Assembly: GCA_947623745.1 (NCBI GenBank)
Contig: CANQHN010000001.1
Span: 62,001-126,000, forward strand
Direction of reading: 5' to 3'
Length of the DNA stretch: 64,000 nucleotides
From: an uncultured Oscillospiraceae bacterium
GTDB taxonomy: Bacteria; Bacillota; Clostridia; Oscillospirales; Oscillospiraceae
This document shows, piece by piece, positions 63,114-64,000 of the stretch (the first letter of the stretch is position 1; each line of letters starts with the position of its first letter). The notes below the pieces were generated by a model, which saw only the letters and a program-made list of their open reading frames with translations, searched no databases and had not been told where the DNA came from. The position numbers were made by a program, and so were the translations under genes.

Positions 63114-64000
63114 TCAGCCGCCGAACACCTTGATCATGAAGCCCGCGGCCACAGCGGAGCCGATGACGCCGGCAACGTTGGGACCCATGGCGTGCATGAG
63201 CAGGAAGTTGGAGGGGTTCTCCTTCTGGCCCACGGTCTGGGACACGCGGGCGGCCATAGGCACCGCGGAAACGCCGGCAGAGCCGATCAGCGGGTTGATC
63301 TTGCCGCCGGTGACGATGTACAGCACGTCGCCCAGCAGCAGGCCGCCGGCGGTGGACAGCATGAAGGCGGCCAGGCCCAGGAACACGATGGACAGGGTCT
63401 GGAAGGTCAGGAAGGAGCTGGCGGTGGCCTTGAAGCCCACGGACAGGCCCAGAGGAATGGTCACGATGTTGATCAGCGCGTTCTGGGCGGTGTCGGACAG
63501 GCGGTCGGTGACGCCGCACTCACGGAACAGGTTGCCCAGCATGAGCATACCGATCAGGGGGGCGGTGTCGGGTATGAGCAGCACCACGAACAGGGTGACG
63601 GCGATGGGGAAGATGATCTTCTCAGTCTTGGACACCACGCGCAGCTGGCTCATACGGACCTTGCGGGCCTCCTTGGTGGTCAGCAGCTTCATGATGGGGG
63701 GCTGGATCAGGGGGATCAGAGCCATGTACGAGTATGCCGCGATCGCGATGGCCGGCAACAGATCCACGGCCAGCTTTGAGGCCGTCAGGATGGCCGTCGG
63801 GCCGTCCGCGCCGCCGATGACGCCGATGGCAGCGGCCTGGGAGGGGGTAAAGCCCAGGAACAGCACGGCCAGCAGGAAGGCGGTGAAGATGCCCAGCTGC
63901 GCGGCAGCGCCCAGCAGCAGGGAGATGGGGTTGGCCAGCAGAGGACCGAAGTCGGTCATGGCGCCGATGCCCATAAAGATGATGGACGGGTAAATTGCGT
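63114..64000 (-). CDS. Na+-translocating decarboxylase beta subunit (OadB/GcdB/MmdB family), partial at right edge
   Basis: [19 protein letters not shown]; multi-[29 protein letters not shown]. Confidence 0.93.
   Translation of the reverse strand, partial: AIYPSIIFMGIGAMTDFGPLLANPISLLLGAAAQLGIFTAFLLAVLFLGFTPSQAAAIGVIGGADGPTAILTASKLAVDLLPAIAIAAYSYMALIPLIQPPIMKLLTTKEARKVRMSQLRVVSKTEKIIFPIAVTLFVVLLIPDTAPLIGMLMLGNLFRECGVTDRLSDTAQNALINIVTIPLGLSVGFKATASSFLTFQTLSIVFLGLAAFMLSTAGGLLLGDVLYIVTGGKINPLIGSAGVSAVPMAARVSQTVGQKENPSNFLLMHAMGPNVAGVIGSAVAAGFMIKVFGG

Overview
High-GC Firmicutes-like chromosomal segment (gene content suggests a gut Clostridia/Oscillospiraceae-type organism; inference). About two thirds of the window (1-41.1 kb) is an extracellular contractile injection system (eCIS, phage-tail-like/PVC-Afp-like) locus, nearly all on the minus strand. 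The structural operon (about 25.8 kb down to 1) encodes sheath, three tube-type proteins, a tail-assembly protein, a DUF6760-like protein, a LysM/CIS-tube protein, gpD- and gpV-like spike proteins, a gp25-like wedge, two baseplate-J-type proteins, a P2-I-like tail protein, an Ig-containing peripheral protein, and a translationally coupled degenerate kinase-like plus degenerate cyclase-like pair. Next to it (26-40 kb) is the main finding: a tandem operon of ten paralogous minus-strand genes plus one divergent plus-strand gene. Nine of the ten, and the divergent gene, share an N-terminal eCIS-core (DUF4157-like, HExxH) domain. The nine array copies have near-identical cores, an invariant hinge (PLSxSAVPASAxGxxQAxK) and variable C-termini, including an alpha/beta hydrolase, a protein with NLS-like KKRR repeats and several unknown domains. 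One paralog has lost the core but keeps the leader and hinge. This looks like a modular cargo/effector cassette array. To the right are a partner-switching module (STAS + SpoIIE/HATPase), an acyltransferase, cls, dnaE, whiA, yvcK, rapZ, murB, a GH65/ROK/pgmB disaccharide phosphorolysis cluster, a domain-reversed membrane GH3, tRNA-Arg(ACG) and a decarboxylase beta subunit. No database search was run; family calls come from reading motifs and synteny.
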